Shown piece by piece: positions 61,088-64,000 of a DNA stretch of 64,000 bases (the first letter of the stretch is position 1; every line of letters begins with the position of its first letter). The DNA is taken from the NCBI RefSeq assembly GCF_000429905.1, contig NZ_AUCT01000010.1:142580-206579 (forward strand), written 5' to 3'. Under the pieces are notes generated by a model that searched no databases, was not told the origin of the DNA, and worked only from the letters and a program-made list of their open reading frames with translations. A program made the translations under genes and the position numbers. This DNA comes from Desulfatibacillum aliphaticivorans DSM 15576 (GTDB taxonomy: Bacteria > Desulfobacterota > Desulfobacteria > Desulfobacterales > Desulfatibacillaceae).

Positions 61088-61217
61088 CTCCCTCCTGCTT
61101 GACGGGGGAGGGTTGGGGTGGGGGTGACTTTCTATGGCGAGGAAACCTCGCTACTACTGCGCGGGAACCGCGCTACTACGCCCCCCCATCCTGTCCTTCC
61201 CCCGCCAGGGGGGAAGG
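61088..61217. repeat. Array of four tandem hairpins with CGCTACTAC repeats
   Basis: CCCTCC/GGAGGG (61090-61112), GCGAGG-AAA-CCTCGC (61137-61151), GCGCGG-GAA-CCGCGC (61159-61173) and CCTTCCCCC-GCCA-GGGGGGAAGG (61195-61217) follow one another. The second and third hairpins are each followed by CTACTAC. The region is a gene-free stretch of about 375 bp between the maturase gene and the membrane protein gene. It looks like a composite dispersed repeat. Confidence 0.6.
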
Positions 61218-61313
61218 AACCATGATTCCCGGGCTCTGGTATATAGACAGATCTTAGATCTATACGTAATTACTTGATTTCAAGGCATTCGCTTCTATCT
61301 CAAAAGTTGAGAG

Positions 61314-61871
61314 TTAAAATAACGCCCGGTATCCGCTTTGGTAAATGTAAAAAAAGCTCTGGCCCAGGTTCCAGAACATAACCACGTACAAAAGCGCCAA
61401 GCCGGCCAGGGCGGTCAGGACCGGCCCCATCAGCCCCGGCGCGCCTTCTGTTTTATCCTTTTTGCGGAAATAGGCTTCCCAAGCGCCCATTTCAGAAATC
61501 CCGGCGAGGACGGCGGCGATGAACACGGAATTCAGACCGTAATACAAAGATTCGCCCAGGGTGAAGAATTCCGTAACGCGATACACCTCCCAGGCGTCCC
61601 AGATCAATAGGGTCAGAAAAGAAACAAGAACCAGCAAAGGGCCGGAAGCGCCGCGTTTTCTTCCTATAGGATAGACCACCGCAGGCGCCAGGGCAAGGAC
61701 GGCGAACAGGAGAACGCCCACCACGAAGGTCACGGGCTTGTGCATGCCCGGGGCGAATTCGTACCAGGCGATATTATACAGGATTTTGCAGGCCGCCATG
61801 AGGCCGCAAACCCAGAGAAAGGCTATCCAGGCGAATTTAAAACCGTTTCCATTTTCTTGGGCGTTGCTCAT
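61314..61871 (-). CDS. Four-helix membrane protein of unknown function, coupled to the sulfatase
   Basis: A 185-residue protein with four membrane helices near residues 12-32, 44-66, 78-95 and 155-172, and a Glu-Val-Tyr-Arg segment in the second half (WDAWEVYRVTEFF). Its start overlaps the stop of the sulfatase gene by 4 bases (ATGA), so the two are produced together. No family was recognised. A role as membrane partner or anchor for the exported sulfatase is possible but not shown. The same frame has no signal peptide. Confidence 0.65.
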   Translation of the reverse strand: MSNAQENGNGFKFAWIAFLWVCGLMAACKILYNIAWYEFAPGMHKPVTFVVGVLLFAVLALAPAVVYPIGRKRGASGPLLVLVSFLTLLIWDAWEVYRVTEFFTLGESLYYGLNSVFIAAVLAGISEMGAWEAYFRKKDKTEGAPGLMGPVLTALAGLALLYVVMFWNLGQSFFYIYQSGYRALF

Positions 61872-63241
61872 AGCCTACCCTCCTTTGCAAAAGCGGCGAT
61901 CATTTGCTGGTAGCGGGAAATGTCCGCGGCCTCCAACTGGTCGTAGATGTTCTGCTTTTCCTTGGGATCGGCCTTCAGGTCGTAATACTCCGGCTTTCGG
62001 CTGCTGTCATATTCAATGTAGATGTTGTTCTGCGTCCGAATCGCCTGGATCGCCGGAACGTTGTACGGGTAGTCCTTAAAATACTCGTAGAGCCACGCCT
62101 CCCTGCCGGGCGTCCGGCCGTTACGGAGGATGGGCGCCAGGCTTTGGCCTTCCATGCCTGCATGGGGCTCGATTCCCGCCAGGTCGAACAGAGTCGGGGC
62201 CAGGTCGATGTTCAAGGCCATTTGGTCGGCCTTTCTGCCCGGATCGGGAACGACTCCCGGAGCGCGAATCATGAACGGAATTCTGATGGATTCCTCGTAA
62301 GCCCACCGTTTGTCAATCTTGCGGTGCTCCCCCCAAAAATATCCGTTGTCCCCGGCGTAGACCACGATGGTATTGTCCGCCAGGCCTTTATCTTCCAGGA
62401 ACTTAAGCAGCCGCCCCACCTGCCTGTCCACCGAAGCGACCACCCGGCAGTAATTCCGGTAATGATACTGCAAGGTCCCGGTGGTCCCGCAGAATACGGC
62501 CCCGTTGGTCATGGTCACCCAGGTGTCCGCCTCCTCGGCCAGCGGAAGATCCTCATCGCTGTATAGGTCTTTCAGGTCCGTGGGAGGCTTCCAGTCATGG
62601 TGGGCGGCCTTGTGGGACAAGTACAAACAAAAGGGATTGTCGCTTTCCCTGTCTATAAAATCAATGGCCCGGTCGGTAAGCTCCTCGGTGATGTATCGCT
62701 TGTTTGGCTTGGCGTCTTCGCCGTTGACGATAAGCGGGCAGTCCCAATACTGGCCCTGGCCGCCCCGAACCGTAAAGGTCACGAACTCGTCCACGCCCCG
62801 CAGCTTGGGCAATTCTCCCGGCATATGCCACTTGCCCAGGAACGCGGTGTCGTAGCCTTCCTGCTTGAAGCGTTCCAAAAAGGTGACGTTGCCGTTATCC
62901 CATGGCGTGAGATTGTTTTGCACCCCGTGGGTGTGGGCATACTGGCCGGTCAAAAAACTGGCCCGGCTGGGGCTGCACAATGAGGAGGTTACAAAGGAGT
63001 TGTTGAAGTAAACCCCCTGGGACGCCAATCGGTCCAGGTTGGGCGTTTTAATAAAAGGATGCCCGGCGCAGCCCATGTGATCGTAACGATGATCGTCCGT
63101 CAGGATGAACAGGACGTTGGGCTTCTTTCCGTTGGTTGGAGCGCTGAACAGATTTCCAGGAAAAGCTCCCATCGCTCCGGCTGCGGACGCAGCCGCCATG
63201 AGCCTGAGCGCGCCGCGTCTGGAAATGGTTTTTTCCGCCAT
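61868..63241 (-). CDS. Tat-exported Cys-type sulfatase
   Basis: A 457-residue alkaline-phosphatase-fold sulfatase. Residues 1-35 form a twin-arginine signal (SRRGALRLMAAASAAGAMGA). Metal residues are in VLFILTDDHRYDHMG near residue 42, and the formylglycine site CSPSRASFLTG is near residue 88. The Cys form needs a maturase; the radical SAM enzyme is encoded two genes downstream. A later His-Lys pattern (LYLSHKAAHHDWKP, FLGKWHMPGEL) is typical. It probably removes sulfate esters in the periplasm; the substrate, such as a sulfated polysaccharide, is not known. Export of a folded enzyme fits maturation in the cytoplasm before Tat transport. Confidence 0.93.
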   Translation of the reverse strand: MAEKTISRRGALRLMAAASAAGAMGAFPGNLFSAPTNGKKPNVLFILTDDHRYDHMGCAGHPFIKTPNLDRLASQGVYFNNSFVTSSLCSPSRASFLTGQYAHTHGVQNNLTPWDNGNVTFLERFKQEGYDTAFLGKWHMPGELPKLRGVDEFVTFTVRGGQGQYWDCPLIVNGEDAKPNKRYITEELTDRAIDFIDRESDNPFCLYLSHKAAHHDWKPPTDLKDLYSDEDLPLAEEADTWVTMTNGAVFCGTTGTLQYHYRNYCRVVASVDRQVGRLLKFLEDKGLADNTIVVYAGDNGYFWGEHRKIDKRWAYEESIRIPFMIRAPGVVPDPGRKADQMALNIDLAPTLFDLAGIEPHAGMEGQSLAPILRNGRTPGREAWLYEYFKDYPYNVPAIQAIRTQNNIYIEYDSSRKPEYYDLKADPKEKQNIYDQLEAADISRYQQMIAAFAKEGRL

Positions 63242-63425
63242 ATCTCCCCTCCTTTAAGCATTTGACCAAGTGCGCAGAAATATTGCCATGCGGTTTATCA
63301 ACGACGCTTAGCGCCGGATATCAAGACTATGTGGTGAATGGAATTGTTAAAATTGGGAAATGTCAGGCCGTAAAAATGATTGAATGGCATTTTACCCTTT
63401 TTACAAAAATATTGAAAGGGCGTTT

Positions 63426-63727
63426 ATGGAAAATCAATCATTAAATGAGACCAAAGATTCCCCCGCGCTGATAGTGATTTTCTAACCCAAGGGCATGGCG
63501 TTTAAAACCCTGGGAGAAAATCCTGTTATTCCGGGACGCCATAATCTAAGGTTGTTTTTGGGCTCCCGGACAATTGGGCAATTGGATTTATTTTCCACAA
63601 CGTCAAGTTAAGGATTATGGGCGAGATATTTGAAGCAAGGTACTTAAACGTGGACTTTATTGTTGAGGCGGATTTTGACTTAACGTTGTTGGTCAAATCG
63701 TTAACTAAAGTTTCGCAGATGCTATAG
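63426..63727 (+). pseudogene. Probable degenerate gene with an in-frame stop and a frameshift
   Basis: A Met at 63426, preceded by GAAAGGG, opens 19 codons to a TAA at 63483-63485. The same frame continues PKGMAFKTLGENPVIPG and so on to a TAA at 63609-63611. In another frame, an ATG at 63617 opens 36 codons to TAG at 63725-63727 with plausible residues (MGEIFEARYLNVDFIVEADF, then DLTLLVKSL). The whole reads as one small protein broken by a nonsense codon and a shift. Alternatively these are chance frames. No family was recognised. Confidence 0.35.
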
Positions 63728-63965
63728 ACATCTGGTCAATTATTGTTTTTTCAATAATGTCAAGGATGTAATTCATGACTTCAGGCTCAATTCCGTAACA
63801 AAGAACCTGCCTTGATCCCAAAAGCAATTCCTTGACCTTTTCCCATAAAGACTGGGCGACAACCAATACATTCTGATCATCGGACAATTCCCTGAAAAGC
63901 GGCCCCACGGGGCCGGTCATTTGCCGTTTGCCCAAAATGTACACGAGCAGAAGATAACGGATCAT
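63705..63965 (-). CDS. Hypothetical protein near the right edge
   Basis: An 86-residue frame from the ATG at 63965 that may extend beyond the window, as the frame is open to the right (a TTG at 63989 is also in frame). The sequence reads as soluble, with LGKRQMTGPVGPLFRELSDDQ near residue 10 and a C-terminal helix (YILDIIEKTIID). No ribosome site of note is visible. It overlaps the end of the putative degenerate gene on the other strand by 23 bp. No family was recognised. Confidence 0.4.
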   Translation of the reverse strand: MIRYLLLVYILGKRQMTGPVGPLFRELSDDQNVLVVAQSLWEKVKELLLGSRQVLCYGIEPEVMNYILDIIEKTIIDQMSIASAKL

Positions 63966-64000
63966 GACCAGAGAATGACAAGCGATCAATGCATCAAAAT

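Noticed and set aside
1..64000. CRISPR array, prophage or integrative element
   Set aside because: No regularly spaced direct repeats, integrase, phage structural gene or tRNA-linked attachment repeat was seen; the only tRNA gene has no duplicated 3' end nearby.

Overview
The window looks like a chromosomal segment of a free-living, strictly anaerobic Desulfobacterota (deltaproteobacterial sulfate reducer); the gene style, order and intergenic repeats resemble Desulfatibacillum-type genomes. This is an inference from content: an indolepyruvate-type 2-oxoacid:ferredoxin oxidoreductase, FrhB-type and NapH/NapG-type iron-sulfur proteins, an anaerobic (radical SAM) sulfatase maturase, many PAS-containing two-component proteins with sigma-54 activators, and the core block alaS-recA-thpR-pgpA. 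No phage, integrated plasmid or CRISPR array was seen. The only insertion-sequence trace is a short transposase relic near 38.3 kb.

Layout. 0-1.9 kb: end of a sensor kinase, two receiver-only response regulators and a HisKA protein lacking an obvious ATPase domain, closed by a terminator. 2.0-6.2 kb: a cobalamin-riboswitch unit (promoter, aptamer, terminator) driving a BtuB-like TonB-dependent receptor and a secreted beta-propeller protein that could play a BtuG-like role. 6.3-11.1 kb: a pRiA4b ORF-3-like protein and two large PAS kinases. 11.2-13.3 kb: two overlapping ArsA-type ATPases. 13.3-18.3 kb: housekeeping block alaS, recA, thpR, pgpA. 18.5-21.7 kb: an outer-membrane barrel and a dockerin-tailed secreted propeller. 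21.9-25.1 kb: sensor kinase, receiver protein and NtrC-type activator. 25.2-30.4 kb: tRNA-Glu, a PLDc_N-like membrane protein, a lytic transglycosylase, a PHP phosphatase, radA, rlmE and a YebC-family gene. 30.6-36.1 kb: a MITE-like repeat, two glycosyltransferases, an HDOD protein and a kinase-pseudokinase. 36.3-43.2 kb: small-molecule enzymes (hydrolase, SDR, DUF169, epimerase, nitroreductase) with MarR and HxlR regulators. 43.3-47.9 kb: a membrane protein, rpiA, a multi-domain diguanylate cyclase and an AI-2E family permease. 47.9-52.3 kb: a NapH-NapG-like fusion, a Tat-exported DUF362 protein, a glycosyltransferase and a metallophosphatase. 52.4-59.6 kb: IclR regulator, GlcD-like and GlcF-like 2-hydroxyacid dehydrogenase, FrhB-like protein and IorA/IorB. 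59.7-63.2 kb: sulfatase maturase, a hairpin-rich repeat, a membrane protein and a Tat-exported Cys-type sulfatase. 63.4-64 kb: a probable degenerate gene and an unknown ORF at the edge.

How the parts work together. Three units read as functional modules: vitamin B12 capture and import under B12 control; oxidation of a 2-hydroxyacid to a 2-oxoacid and then to an acyl-CoA with ferredoxin as acceptor, under an IclR regulator; and a sulfatase with its radical SAM activator. The rest is signalling and core metabolism. Start codons were moved inward where a clear Shine-Dalgarno and family length favoured it (alaS, radA, rpiA, the epimerase, the nitroreductase, the diguanylate cyclase, the GlcF-like gene, both small regulators).
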